DNA of 61,235 bases from Nitrospinota bacterium (GCA_016207065.1 JACQQK010000074.1:1-61235); one strand, 5' to 3'; shown: positions 8,274 through 17,439, numbered from the stretch's first letter. Numbers and translations are program-made. Notes: a model not told the origin generated them from the sequence alone.

Positions 8274-8452
8274 GAGGGCCGAGAAGAAGCTCGACTCTCT
8301 TATAGCCGAAGGGAAGAGGGTTTGTGGAGTAAAACAGCGAGGAACCGATCGGCTATAAAACCGGAGGGGTTGCTCAGTTTCGTCAGAAACTAAGAAGTAT
8401 CGCCCGAGCAACCCCCAAAGGGGGAGAGCCCCGAATTGGGCTCTCTTTTTTT
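8274..8452 (+). ncRNA. Candidate structured small RNA (about 180 nt)
   Basis: Between a consensus promoter and an intrinsic terminator lie several perfect stems. CGAG/CTCG brackets AAGAAG near the 5' end. TATAGCCGA (8301-8309) pairs with TCGGCTATA (8349-8357). GGGGTTGCTC (8366-8375) pairs with GAGCAACCCC (8406-8415) and encloses AGTTTC-GTCA-GAAACT (8376-8391). The terminator hairpin is at 8424-8445. The loop of the second stem carries several GGA triplets (AGGGAAG, GTGGAGT, GAGGAAC), as in CsrA/RsmA-binding RNAs, but this is only a hint. It does not resemble tmRNA, RNase P or SRP RNA; a 6S identity is not supported by the multi-hairpin fold. The following genes are on the other strand, so it is not a riboswitch leader for them. 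Confidence 0.65.
8424..8452 (+). terminator. Rho-independent terminator of the small RNA candidate
   Basis: GAGAGCCC (8424-8431) and GGGCTCTC (8438-8445) form a perfect 8-bp stem around a 6-base loop, followed by seven T (8446-8452). It also lies just beyond the 3' end of the opposing gene that stops at 8460. Confidence 0.9.
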
Positions 8453-8459
8453 GCCCGAT

Positions 8460-8699
8460 TTACCGGGCCTTGTATTTCTGCCACTCTCCCCACACCCCCA
8501 TACCCAGCCCAAAAATCATCAACAGCGAGGGAAGCAGGACCTCCTCCGGTTTCGTGAAATAGAGAAAGAGCATGACCAGGACCCCGCCCATGGCGACGGT
8601 CACGCCGATGTACACGTTCCCGATCCCTTTCGCGAAAAGCTCGGGGTCTTTAATCTGCCTTCTAAATTCCGGTTTCAGTTCGACGCGCCACATGGTCAA
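8460..8699 (-). CDS. Small membrane protein of unknown function (two TM segments)
   Basis: A 79-residue protein with a charged N-terminal third (VELKPEFRRQIKDPELFAKG) and two hydrophobic helices, about 30-50 (IGVTVAMGGVLVMLFLYF) and about 55-72 (LLPSLLMIFGLGMGVWG), ending in a basic tail. It overlaps the end of larE by 4 bases on the same strand, so it is probably translated with it. No family is recognised. The codon use resembles its neighbours and the overlap argues that it is real. Confidence 0.65.
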   Translation of the reverse strand: MTMWRVELKPEFRRQIKDPELFAKGIGNVYIGVTVAMGGVLVMLFLYFTKPEEVLLPSLLMIFGLGMGVWGEWQKYKAR

Positions 8700-9529
8700 T
8701 CGTTCCCTGGTTTCGCCATGGCGACGGCCTCGTTCAAGCTTCCCGTCCGGTAACCTTCAATATCGACCGCGACGTATTTAAAACCGATCTCCTTGAAGGC
8801 CCGTTGGACCCGGCCGGCAATATCGCCGGAAAAAAACGCCGCGATCTCCTCTTTCGGCAATTCGATGCGGGCGATGTCCCCATGGTGGCGCACCCGCATT
8901 TGCTTGAATCCCAGGGAAATCAGGAAATCCTCGGCATGCTCGATCATGGCCAGTTTTTCCGGCGTGACAGGCTGGCCGTAAGGAATCCGCGAGGAGAGAC
9001 AGGCCATGGCCGGTTTTTCCCAGGTGGAGAGCCCCATTTCGCGCGACAGGGCGCGGATGTCCGCCTTGGTGAAACCGGCGTCGCGCAAGGGGCTTTGGAC
9101 GTTGGCCTCCGCCGCCGCGGAGATGCCAGGACGGTAATCCCCCGCGTCGTCCGCGTTGGTCCCGTTCGCGATATGCGCGTAACCGCGTTCGTCGGCCAGG
9201 GCGCGCAACTTGCCGTACAGCTCGGACTTGCAGAAATAACACCGGTTGACCGGGTTGCTCCGGTAATCGGGAGAATCCATCTCGCCGGTCTGGATAACGA
9301 CGTGCCGCGCGCCGATCGTTTGCGCGAGTTTTCGCGCCTCGTCCAGTTCCCTCCGGGGCACGCTATCCGAACAAGCCGTCGCGGCCAGGACCTTGTCTCC
9401 CAGGACGGAATGGGCCGCGGCCAGGACCAGGGCGCTGTCCACCCCGCCCGAAAACGCAACCACGACGCTTCCCATGTCCCGTATCAGGGATTCCAGCTGG
9501 ATTTTTTTTTGCAGAAGCTCGACATCCAT
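8696..9529 (-). CDS. larE: LarE-type ATP-dependent sacrificial sulfur transferase
   Basis: This 277-residue protein belongs to the PP-loop family: the SGGVDSALVL P-loop is at about 27-36. LarE adenylates and then thiolates the pyridinium dicarboxylate precursor of the nickel-pincer cofactor, donating sulfur from its own cysteine. The expected residue is present as C177 in MACLSSRIPYG. A further pair of cysteines lies in RCYFCKSELYG (C97, C100). The C-terminal part has the family's FKQMRVRHHGDIARIE block. No larB, larC or larA is seen in this window, so its cofactor partners must lie elsewhere or it may serve another thiolation. Confidence 0.9.
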   Translation of the reverse strand: MDVELLQKKIQLESLIRDMGSVVVAFSGGVDSALVLAAAHSVLGDKVLAATACSDSVPRRELDEARKLAQTIGARHVVIQTGEMDSPDYRSNPVNRCYFCKSELYGKLRALADERGYAHIANGTNADDAGDYRPGISAAAEANVQSPLRDAGFTKADIRALSREMGLSTWEKPAMACLSSRIPYGQPVTPEKLAMIEHAEDFLISLGFKQMRVRHHGDIARIELPKEEIAAFFSGDIAGRVQRAFKEIGFKYVAVDIEGYRTGSLNEAVAMAKPGND

Positions 9530-10038
9530 CTTTTTACGATAGGCCTCGCGTTATTTACCGGTATTCAGGTTAACACAAAGGATTGGCGCAAACCAAAAAC
9601 CATTTTGACAAAACGCGCCGGGTCAACCGCCCGGGCACGGCCCATCCCGCGATTGAACATGAGCGGGGACCCCAGACAACCAATTCTTTACACGCTGGTT
9701 GGGGAATGCTATTCTTAACTTTTGGAGGGGACTGCGGCTTTCCCAGGACTCGCCGCCGGTTGCCGGTATTCGCGCTTTTTTCGCGGAACTCATCGCACAA
9801 CCGGCGGTTGCCAGAGGATACCCCATTGCGCGTCAAGAAAAGAGAACTCGGACGGGACAGACGCGACCCGGCCCCCGGGCTTCCGCCGGAACTCGAAAAT
9901 ATCCGGGGTTGACAGAAGGCCCGCATTTCGCTCCTCTCACGCGCTCTCTTTATCATAACGAACTCCCGTAACGCGCGATCCCGGAAGTCGGAAGCAGGAA
10001 AATACGGACGCAATTGCTTTCGCGTTTTAGCGGCAATC
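9530..10038. other. 509-bp stretch without a supported gene
   Basis: It separates larE (minus) from the SGNH hydrolase gene (plus), so it must hold divergent promoters. Small open frames on both strands have no start signals or recognisable motifs and mirror one another. No hairpin with a T-tract or tRNA-like fold was seen. Confidence 0.5.
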
Positions 10039-11493
10039 ATGCCCTCTTTGGAAAATAACCTGAAAAACCGGTTCTGGAGCGAAAATTTTCCGATTTGCAT
10101 TTTTAGCGCGATCGCCTTTTTATGGAGCGCGAATTTCCTGGACAGGTTTGTTGCCTTTCGCTCGGTTCAGCATCTGATAGCCGGAACGGTATGCGGCGGG
10201 GTCGGCGCGTTCCTGGTTTTTTCGTTGCGCAAGAGCCGGCAACAAGTCAAGAAGCACCTGGTCAATACGCTGGGAGCTTTTGTCCTGGCCCTGGCGCTTT
10301 CGGAATATTCGCTACAGAAGCTGGGCTCCCGCCATGCCGCGCCGCCTCAAGCGGTCCAGGCGCAGAGCCAGGGGATTCGCTTTGACGGGAGAAGCCCTTT
10401 TGAGGTTATCGCGGATTACCGGAGCAAGGGGGAGGACTACTACGAGCCAATTCAACCGGCCTCCTTTCATCGGTTGTTCGGGCGGGATTTGATCGTTGAC
10501 GGCAAAAAGGTCGTGGCTCTTGGCGGCGTGGCCAATGCGAACATCCTGCTTTGCAACGAAAGCGGGGCTTACGTCTCCTATCGCTCGGACGAGTATGGGT
10601 TCAACAACCCCCGCGGGCTGTGGGGCGACGGCGGAGCGATCGATATTGCCGTGATCGGAGATTCCTTCGCGCATGGATATTGCGTCGAACCGGGGCGGCA
10701 TTTTGTGGACCTGGTGAGAAGCCGCTTTTCCCGTACGGTCAATCTGGGGTTTGCCAACAATGGGCCTTTGACGGAGTTGGCCGGAATGCGCGAGTATCTG
10801 GCCGGGAGAAAGGTCAGGTACGCGTTTTTTGCGTATTACGAGGGGAACGATCTCACCAATTTGAACGAAGAAAAAGGCGACGCGATTTTGATGAGCTACC
10901 AGAATGAAAACTTTTCGCAAAACCTGGCGTCCCTGCAGGAAAAAATCAACGAAGCGGTCCGCGAACTCATCGCAACCGAGACGGAAAAGGCCATGAAAAA
11001 AAGCATGGCGCATGATCCAGGGACGGACGCGAGCTCCGCCTGGAGTCAACTTTGGAATCATCCTTTGCACTTTCTGTTTCCGAAGATGTACGAGAAAATC
11101 ACGCAAACCGCGATCGTTCCTCTTTCGGCGGGCGTCGGGAATCAGATATTTCTGGACATGGGTTTGTTCAAGAGAACGTTGGGTCTGGCAAAGTCTTTCA
11201 TGGACAAGGAGAACGGCAAGCTGACGTTTGTTTACCTGCCAACATACGAACGCTACAACAATGAAATCGTCGTCGGGATGAAAATGAAGGACGAAGTCCT
11301 CAAAACAGCTCGTTCGCTCGATCTGGATGTCATCGACATAGAGGCGTTGTTTGGAAAATCGAAAAACCCCAGGTTTCTGTATCAATACGGGATGAAAAAC
11401 CACTATTCCGAGGAGGGGCAGAGAATGATCGCCGACGCAATACTCGGTCATATCGGCAAAGAAGGCAAGCTTGGCGCGGTCGCCGCCCCATAA
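10039..11493 (+). CDS. Membrane-anchored SGNH/GDSL-type hydrolase (putative O-acetylation partner)
   Basis: 484 residues. Hydrophobic segments at about 17-34, 47-62 and 77-93 anchor the N-terminus; the rest is probably periplasmic. SGNH block I is IAVIGDSFAHGYCVE with the nucleophile S209, the glycine-containing region is LGFANNGPLTELAGM, and YEGND fits the GxND block. The C-terminal block is KNHYSEEGQRMIADAIL with H455; the usual Asp three residues before the His is a Met here. It is convergent with an MBOAT acyltransferase, the same pairing as in AlgI/AlgX-type polysaccharide acetylation, so it may transfer or remove acyl groups on an exported glycan. The substrate is unknown. Confidence 0.75.
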   Translation: MPSLENNLKNRFWSENFPICIFSAIAFLWSANFLDRFVAFRSVQHLIAGTVCGGVGAFLVFSLRKSRQQVKKHLVNTLGAFVLALALSEYSLQKLGSRHAAPPQAVQAQSQGIRFDGRSPFEVIADYRSKGEDYYEPIQPASFHRLFGRDLIVDGKKVVALGGVANANILLCNESGAYVSYRSDEYGFNNPRGLWGDGGAIDIAVIGDSFAHGYCVEPGRHFVDLVRSRFSRTVNLGFANNGPLTELAGMREYLAGRKVRYAFFAYYEGNDLTNLNEEKGDAILMSYQNENFSQNLASLQEKINEAVRELIATETEKAMKKSMAHDPGTDASSAWSQLWNHPLHFLFPKMYEKITQTAIVPLSAGVGNQIFLDMGLFKRTLGLAKSFMDKENGKLTFVYLPTYERYNNEIVVGMKMKDEVLKTARSLDLDVIDIEALFGKSKNPRFLYQYGMKNHYSEEGQRMIADAILGHIGKEGKLGAVAAP

Positions 11494-11528
11494 ACGGCGC
11501 CGCGGAATGCCCCGGGAGGCGATGCGGA

Positions 11529-12968
11529 TCAAAATTGGAAATAGATGAAGTCCTTGGGGCCGGCCGCGGACCAAGCGAAAACCGCGAACAAAACAAAGAA
11601 GATAAAAAAGTAAAACGCAAACGATCCGGGTTTGAAAAACACCCGGTCCTCCCTTGTGATGAAAAACCACAAGTGCACAACGATCATCCATGGGACGAAG
11701 AACAGATTTGCGGGCGACAAAATTTCCCAGTTTGGGGTTTTTCCGTCCATAAAAAGCATTTTCCCGTACAGTGTCCAGACCACATCCATGTTCCCGGCGC
11801 GGAACGGAACCCAGGCGAAGCATACAAACAGATAAGTGGCCGCCCACTTGCAAAAAGTCAGGGCAAAGCTCGGTTTGAAAACTCCGCCGCGGGAAACCGC
11901 CAAGACGCGGTTGGCGAAAAGCCCCGCGCCGTGCAAACCTCCCCAGAAGACGAAATTCCAGCTCGGACCGTGCCAAAGCCCCCCCAACAGCATGGTTATG
12001 AACGCGTTCAGGCCCGCTCTGGCAAACCCCAGTCGATTCCCCCCCAAGGGAATGTACAGATAATCCCGGAGCCACGAGGAAAGGGAGATGTGCCAGCGAC
12101 GCCAGAAATCGGACAAATCGGCCGCCAGGTAAGGAGTCCGGAAATTCACGGGCAGTTCGTACCCCAGGCTGAGAGCGACGCCGATGGCCATCTCGGAATA
12201 TCCGCTGAAATCGCAAAATATCTGAATCGAATATCCGATAACCGCCAGCCAGGCGGCGGCTCCGTCGTAGGATTGCGGGTCCTTGAATATCGGGTCGATG
12301 ATCGGCTGGATGTTGTCGGCGATAACCGCTTTTAAGAAGAGCCCGTAAAGAAAAACTTGCAGTCCTTTAAGAAAGTTTTCTCCGGAAATCGTCGCCGGAC
12401 GGAGAAGCTGTGGAAGGAAACTGGCGGCGCGGGCAATAGGTCCCGCCATGATTTGAGGAAAAAATCCCACATACAAGGCGAAGTCGAGCGGGTCATCCGC
12501 GGGCTTCATTTTCCCCAAATAGATGTCCAGGGGATAAGTCATCGCCTGAAACGTGTAAAACGAAATGCCGATGGGCAGGATGATGTCGAGGCGCGACGCC
12601 GAAATATGGAAACCGGCCAGGAGATAATTCGCGGAATCCACGAAAAAATTGCAATACTTGAAAAAACCCAGTATGCCGAGGTTGACCGCGAGACACATTG
12701 TAAGATAAAACCTTTTTTGCTTTTTTTCCCTGGCGTGGAATATTCCGCGACCCGCCCAATAATCGATCGCCGTAATGGCGATGACCAGAGAAAGAAAACG
12801 CGCGTCCCAGTACGCATAAAAATAATAGCTGGCGGCCAGCAGAAAAAATTTGTCCAACTTGAAAGGCAGGACAGCATCCGGAGATCGTACGGATGCCGCG
12901 TTCAGTAGAAAATGGACGCCGTAAACGATGATGAAAAAAACAAAAAAGGCGGCGCTTTGAAATACCAT
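11529..12968 (-). CDS. MBOAT-family O-acyltransferase (AlgI/DltB-like)
   Basis: 479 residues from the ATG at 12968 (MVFQSAAFFVFFIIVYG), which matches the MVF-S-x-x-F start of AlgI-type proteins; longer in-frame starts upstream add a non-family leader. Many transmembrane helices are visible. Diagnostic motifs are YYFYAYWD, GISFYTFQAMTYPLDIYLG, FPQIMAGPI, DFWRRWHISLSSWLRDYLYIPLGGNR and GGLWHGPSWNFVFWGGLHG with the catalytic histidine region. Such proteins move acetyl groups across the membrane to acylate extracellular polysaccharides. It is convergent with the SGNH hydrolase at 10039, 35 bases apart. Confidence 0.92.
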   Translation of the reverse strand: MVFQSAAFFVFFIIVYGVHFLLNAASVRSPDAVLPFKLDKFFLLAASYYFYAYWDARFLSLVIAITAIDYWAGRGIFHAREKKQKRFYLTMCLAVNLGILGFFKYCNFFVDSANYLLAGFHISASRLDIILPIGISFYTFQAMTYPLDIYLGKMKPADDPLDFALYVGFFPQIMAGPIARAASFLPQLLRPATISGENFLKGLQVFLYGLFLKAVIADNIQPIIDPIFKDPQSYDGAAAWLAVIGYSIQIFCDFSGYSEMAIGVALSLGYELPVNFRTPYLAADLSDFWRRWHISLSSWLRDYLYIPLGGNRLGFARAGLNAFITMLLGGLWHGPSWNFVFWGGLHGAGLFANRVLAVSRGGVFKPSFALTFCKWAATYLFVCFAWVPFRAGNMDVVWTLYGKMLFMDGKTPNWEILSPANLFFVPWMIVVHLWFFITREDRVFFKPGSFAFYFFIFFVLFAVFAWSAAGPKDFIYFQF

Positions 12969-13498
12969 GGGTTGTTCCAAGACGACTTGCCCCTTCGCAA
13001 CGCGCAAGGGGGGAAAGGGAAGCAGGCATGATGGTCCGGCAATTATAACTTGATCTTCAGGCAAGGGCTGAAGAACGAGCGATTATTGCCGATAAAGGCT
13101 GTGGCGGCTTGTTTGCATCCGAATCGGAGATAGAGAGGACTGAGACATGAAAGGTCGAGGTTTCCCGCGCCACGCCAGACTCGAGCAACACGTACGCTTT
13201 GTGGCATCCTACAATCTCGACATGGAAAAAGCAATGCGTTTCCGATTTGCCGTCCGAGCGGAAAATTTCCGGGTTTGCCCGGAAAACCGCCCCTCGATCC
13301 GGCCCGCGTTTTTCTCAATATTCCCCCGTGGGCCGGTTTTCAATTGACCTTCATGGTTTTGAAAAATATAATTAAACTGTTTTTAAAAGTACGGTCAAGC
13401 TTTGTTGAAAATATTTCCGCCGTTGTTTCGGCTAATCTGGCTCAAGTTGCCAACCGTTAACACCCCAATAACCCGATATCGTTCAATGGATTCCTTAT
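12969..13498. other. 530-bp stretch without a supported gene
   Basis: It lies between the divergent MBOAT gene and the B12/radical-SAM gene. The half near 13350-13490 is AT-richer than its surroundings and probably holds the promoter of the downstream gene. Short frames (for example 13147-13347) lack motifs and clear ribosome-binding sites. Confidence 0.5.
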
Positions 13499-14992
13499 AT
13501 GAAACTCACCTTAGTTTACCCGACGTTTGGAATGGAAAAAAATCCGGTCCAGCCGTTTGGGATTCTGTACGTTGCCGCCGCTTTACAGAAAGCGGATTTT
13601 GAAGTCAGCATTATCGACACGTCGCTTTTTTCCGGGTTTGACGAGTTTGAGCAGGCGCTATCGCGGGAAAAACCGGATGTTCTGGGGTTTACCATCCCGA
13701 CCTGGCTACTGAACAACTCCTACAAGGCCATCAAAATCGCCCGCCGGGTCATGCCGCGCATACCCATTATCGTGGGCGGGCCGCATCCGACGATCCAGGC
13801 CGAGGAGATGTTGGAGTCTTTCGGCGCCGACGTCGCCTGTATCGGCGAAGGCGAGATCACCACCGTCGAGCTTTGCGAAGCGCTGAAAAACAAAACCGAT
13901 CTCCAGCGGGTAAAGGGCATCGTTTATCGCGACGGCGACCGGTTTATCCGTACCCCGCCCAGGGAAAAAGTCAAGGACCTGGACACCCTCGCCTGGCCCG
14001 CGCGCGATTTGTTGAACATATCGGCCTATCTGCAACAACCTCCCAACCCGCCGGAGCTTTACCCCTTGCTGGGCATTCTGGCCTCCAGAGGTTGCCCTTT
14101 CAGTTGCACTTTTTGCGCCGACACCCTGCACGAACTCTTCGGCAAATCCATCCGCTACCGCTCCCCGAAAGACGTCGTGGACGAAATGGAATTTATTACC
14201 CATAAATACAAATTGAGGGGCATTCGCATTGTCGACGACGAATTCACCGCCAACAACAAATGGGTGATGAAGTTTTGCGACGAAATGATCCGGCGCAAAG
14301 TGAAGGTGAGTTGGAGTTGCAACAGCCGGGTGGACACCGTTTCCGAGGAACTCATACAAAAAATGAAGGAAGCGGGATGCTCCTACATCATTTTCGGGGT
14401 CGAATCTGGGTCGCAACAAATTCTCGACTCCCTACGCAAGGAAATCAAAGTGGAGGAAATCAAAAGGGCTTTTGCGATTTGCAACAAATACGGTTTGCCC
14501 ACCCGTTGCAATCTGATGGTGGGGTCTCCCGGCGAAACCATGGATACGTTCAACGAGACCAAGCGACTGCTTTCCGACATCGAGCCGGACTTCATCATCG
14601 TCGGCATCACCTCGCCCATTCCAGGCACGGAGCTTTACGATCAAGCCAAGGCGAAAGGCATCACCATCGCCAAATCGGACTCCTCGATCGACCGTTTCCA
14701 GAGCCTGCTGATCCTGGAGAACTTCACACACCAGGAAACCGTGGGGCTGGTCAAAAACCTCTTCCACCATTACTTCAAGATCGTTGCTTCCTATCTTTAC
14801 AATCCGGTGCAACTGTTTAAAAAACGGCATTTTTTCAAGGCGATATTCCGCTATTTTTACAACATGTTCGCGCAAAACCCCAGGCTGTGCCTCAGCACCG
14901 TTTTGCACCTTGTGAACTATCAAAAAGTGCGTTTCGGAAACGCCTTGACCGTAGCCAACGTGGTTGAAGAGCAAAGGAAGTTCATTTGCTGA
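13499..14992 (+). CDS. Cobalamin-binding radical SAM protein
   Basis: 497 residues. The N-terminal B12-binding domain (about 1-140) has PFGILYVAAALQK and VGGPHPTIQAEEML. The radical SAM core follows, with the 4Fe-4S motif RGCPFSCTFCAD (C199, C203, C206), VDDEFTANNKW, and CNSRVDTV/GVESGSQQILDSL of the Elp3-type barrel. The C-terminal region (about 400-497) is basic and aromatic and could be membrane-associated. Family members carry out methyl transfer or rearrangements, often in lipid, antibiotic or cell-envelope synthesis; the substrate cannot be read off. It precedes a run of glycosyltransferase genes. Confidence 0.9.
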   Translation: MKLTLVYPTFGMEKNPVQPFGILYVAAALQKADFEVSIIDTSLFSGFDEFEQALSREKPDVLGFTIPTWLLNNSYKAIKIARRVMPRIPIIVGGPHPTIQAEEMLESFGADVACIGEGEITTVELCEALKNKTDLQRVKGIVYRDGDRFIRTPPREKVKDLDTLAWPARDLLNISAYLQQPPNPPELYPLLGILASRGCPFSCTFCADTLHELFGKSIRYRSPKDVVDEMEFITHKYKLRGIRIVDDEFTANNKWVMKFCDEMIRRKVKVSWSCNSRVDTVSEELIQKMKEAGCSYIIFGVESGSQQILDSLRKEIKVEEIKRAFAICNKYGLPTRCNLMVGSPGETMDTFNETKRLLSDIEPDFIIVGITSPIPGTELYDQAKAKGITIAKSDSSIDRFQSLLILENFTHQETVGLVKNLFHHYFKIVASYLYNPVQLFKKRHFFKAIFRYFYNMFAQNPRLCLSTVLHLVNYQKVRFGNALTVANVVEEQRKFIC

Positions 14993-15085
14993 TCCCCCCG
15001 TTTCGGATCGGAATTCCAACCGGGGCGCTCGATTTTCGGTCCCCGATTAAAGCCGCCGCGCCATCGTATTGATAAACTTCGCTCC

Positions 15086-16342
15086 ATGCCGGGAAACGGA
15101 ATAAAAACCTCCAGATCGTTGCTGGTCTTCACCTCGACTTTCCCGAGATGGAAGGGAGACAAGCTCCCGGCGGACTTCGTTTTCCGTCTCGCGCGAGAAA
15201 TGACTCGGCATTATTCCACGTTCGTCCTGGCTCCTCACGATTCCACCGCCGCGGAAAGCGAGGAAATGGACTCCGTCGCCGTTCGCCGGTTCCCTTATTT
15301 CTGGCCGAGGAGGCTCCAGAAGCTGGCGGACGGGAAGGGCATCCTGGCGAACATACGCGGGAGCCTTCTCGCCTGGCTCCAGGTCCCGTTTTTTTTGTTC
15401 CGCGAGGCCTTGGCGTTCGCCAGGGTCGTGCGGGAAAACAATATCGGAATTGTAAACTCGCACTGGCTTGTCCCGCAAGGCGTCATCGCCGCTTTTTTCA
15501 AGAAGAGATACGGGTTTGTTCACGCCATAACCGTCCACGCCGCCGACGTATTTCTGCTCAACCGTCTGCCTTTCGGAAAACGCGTTGCGCGGTATATCGT
15601 GGAAAACGCCGACCTCATCATTCCCGTCAGCAAGCACAACCACGATCTTTTGCGCGGCATGGCCGGACGCGACTTCAAGTCGCTGATTCTGCCCATGGGA
15701 GTCGACGTCGAGTTTTTCGGCGGTTCAGGCGCCACCAAGCCAAAGGCGGAACTCTCGGTCGATCCGTCAAAGCGGACGATTCTTTTCGTCGGAAAACTTA
15801 CCGAAAAAAAAGGCGTCGTTTATCTCATCCGCGCCATGAAGGAGTTGCTGACGAAACTGCCCGACGTCCAATTGGCGATCGTGGGGGACGGTTATCTGCG
15901 GCCGGAATTGGAAAAGGAAAGCCTGGAGCTTGGGAACGCGGTCAAATTTGTCGGCCAGAAATCCCGGGACGAAGTCCGGGATTATCTGCAAGTCGCGGAA
16001 GCCCTGGTTGTCCCTTCCATCATTGACCGGCATGGGGAAACCGAGGGCGTACCGCTGGTAATTCTTGAGGCAATGGCCGCTGGACGGCCCATCGTCGCCA
16101 CCGATGTCGGCGGCAATTCCCAGATGGTTTTTCATGGAGAAAACGGATATATTGTCCGAGAAAAAGATCCATCGGGAATCGCCGAATCTCTCCTGTCGCT
16201 TTTATCCGAGGGCCGGGCGTCCGGGATGGGGCGGAAATCCCTGGAAATCATAAAAGACCTGGACTGGAAAATCGTCGGAGAACGTTATAAAACCGCTATC
16301 GAACAAAGTTGCCGCCAACCCCGGCCATCCCATAAGCCTTGA
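15086..16342 (+). CDS. GT4-type glycosyltransferase
   Basis: 418 residues with the GT-B fold of the GT1/GT4 superfamily. The N-terminal domain has LLVFTSTFPRWKGDKLPADFV and NSHWLVPQG; the C-terminal domain has the nucleotide-sugar region ILFVGKLTEKKGVVYLIRAM, the acceptor-side AIVGDGYLRPELE, and the E-x7-E motif EGVPLVILEAMAAGRPIVATDVGG. It transfers a sugar from a nucleotide donor, probably onto a lipid-linked or surface glycan at the inner face of the membrane. Its stop overlaps the TTG start of the next glycosyltransferase by 3 bases, so they are cotranslated. Confidence 0.92.
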   Translation: MPGNGIKTSRSLLVFTSTFPRWKGDKLPADFVFRLAREMTRHYSTFVLAPHDSTAAESEEMDSVAVRRFPYFWPRRLQKLADGKGILANIRGSLLAWLQVPFFLFREALAFARVVRENNIGIVNSHWLVPQGVIAAFFKKRYGFVHAITVHAADVFLLNRLPFGKRVARYIVENADLIIPVSKHNHDLLRGMAGRDFKSLILPMGVDVEFFGGSGATKPKAELSVDPSKRTILFVGKLTEKKGVVYLIRAMKELLTKLPDVQLAIVGDGYLRPELEKESLELGNAVKFVGQKSRDEVRDYLQVAEALVVPSIIDRHGETEGVPLVILEAMAAGRPIVATDVGGNSQMVFHGENGYIVREKDPSGIAESLLSLLSEGRASGMGRKSLEIIKDLDWKIVGERYKTAIEQSCRQPRPSHKP

Positions 16343-17439
16343 AGAAAACCGTCCTTGTAGTTTCCATTCCCATCGTTCCTCCCTGGAACCAGGCCAGCAA
16401 GAATTTCGCGATCAATCTTGCCCGTCACTCGCGCCACGATTTTATTCTGATGTCGACGCACAATGGCCGCGAGGGCAACGTGTTTTTCGAACGGTTTTAT
16501 TCCTCGAAAAACATCGATCTGACGTCCTTCCAGAAAATATTCATGCTGATGAAGTTTCTGCTGAGAAAAAACTCCGGGATCGATATCCTGCATTTCGTTT
16601 TTGAGCCAAACCCGGCGGCGCTGTCGATATGGAGCTGGGTCGCGAAAATAATGCGGAAGCCCTGCGTGCACACGTTATTAAATCTTTTGGACGAGCGTCA
16701 GGATTGCCGAAAACTGCTTTTTGCCGACCGCATAACGGTCTGCACCAACAAGGTCTTGCGACAGTTGCGGGAAAAACAAGTCGAAAACGTCAGCCTGATC
16801 GTTCCGGGTATTCATGTCGAAAATTTTGCCAGACGAGAGAAGCGCCCGGAGATTTTCAAGAAATACGGCTTGCCGGAACGCCCCATAATCCTTTTCCCGG
16901 GGACGTATTACCCGCATCACGGAATGGAAACCATGTTCGAATCCTTCTTGAAAATCATCAAGACCCGCAACGACGTTTCCCTGGTTTCCGCCTGCCGGGT
17001 CCGGACCCCGTTGGAGGAAAGCGAGGAGGCGCGCTTCAAAAAAAAGGCGCTGGAAATGCGCTTGCAGGACAAAATTTTCTTTTTGCGGATAGTTCCCGAC
17101 ATGGCGGAATTGTTGAGCCTGTCCGATGTTTGCGTTTTCCCCCCGTCGCTGTTGATGGACAAGGCTTCCGTGCCCTTGATCGTGCTGGAAGCCGCAGCGG
17201 CGGAGCTTCCCGTCGTCGCAACCAACATACCCACTTTGGACGAGATCAAATGTCTGCATCCGGATTTTACCGTCCCGCCGCTCGACAGTTCCTTGCTGGC
17301 GGAGAAAATCCTGCAACTGTTGCGGGACAAAAACCTTTCCCGGTCGGTCGCCGCATGGCAGAAGGAAGCGGTGACGAGATATTATGACGCAAGAAACATG
17401 GCGCAAGAATACGATCTCTTATACGATCGATTGATTTGA
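16339..17439 (+). CDS. GT4-like glycosyltransferase
   Basis: 366 residues, beginning at TTG 16339 (MKKTVLVVSIPIVPPWNQ), which overlaps the upstream gene's TGA. The GT-B C-terminal half is recognisable: RPIILFPGTYYPHHGMETMFESF, LRIVPDMAELLSLSDVCVFPPS and ASVPLIVLEAAAAELPVVATN with the E-x7-E type motif. The N-terminal half is less conserved. It is followed by the kinase-like gene with another 4-base overlap, so it belongs to one transcription unit starting at 15086. Donor and acceptor are unknown. Confidence 0.85.
   Translation: MKKTVLVVSIPIVPPWNQASKNFAINLARHSRHDFILMSTHNGREGNVFFERFYSSKNIDLTSFQKIFMLMKFLLRKNSGIDILHFVFEPNPAALSIWSWVAKIMRKPCVHTLLNLLDERQDCRKLLFADRITVCTNKVLRQLREKQVENVSLIVPGIHVENFARREKRPEIFKKYGLPERPIILFPGTYYPHHGMETMFESFLKIIKTRNDVSLVSACRVRTPLEESEEARFKKKALEMRLQDKIFFLRIVPDMAELLSLSDVCVFPPSLLMDKASVPLIVLEAAAAELPVVATNIPTLDEIKCLHPDFTVPPLDSSLLAEKILQLLRDKNLSRSVAAWQKEAVTRYYDARNMAQEYDLLYDRLI

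Noticed and set aside
8172..8393. 73-residue frame overlapping the end of proC
   Set aside because: It has no family motif, ends inside the structured RNA and contains its promoter; the RNA reading explains the region better.
8274..8452. 6S RNA identity for the small RNA candidate
   Set aside because: 6S RNA is one long stem with a central bubble; this sequence has several separate hairpins.
9570..10100. 176-residue minus-strand frame overlapping the SGNH gene
   Set aside because: It overlaps the start of a well-supported gene and has no recognisable motif; plus-strand frames mirror it.
13147..13347. 66-residue frame in the gap before the radical SAM gene
   Set aside because: No ribosome site, no recognisable motif, and an equally long frame on the other strand.
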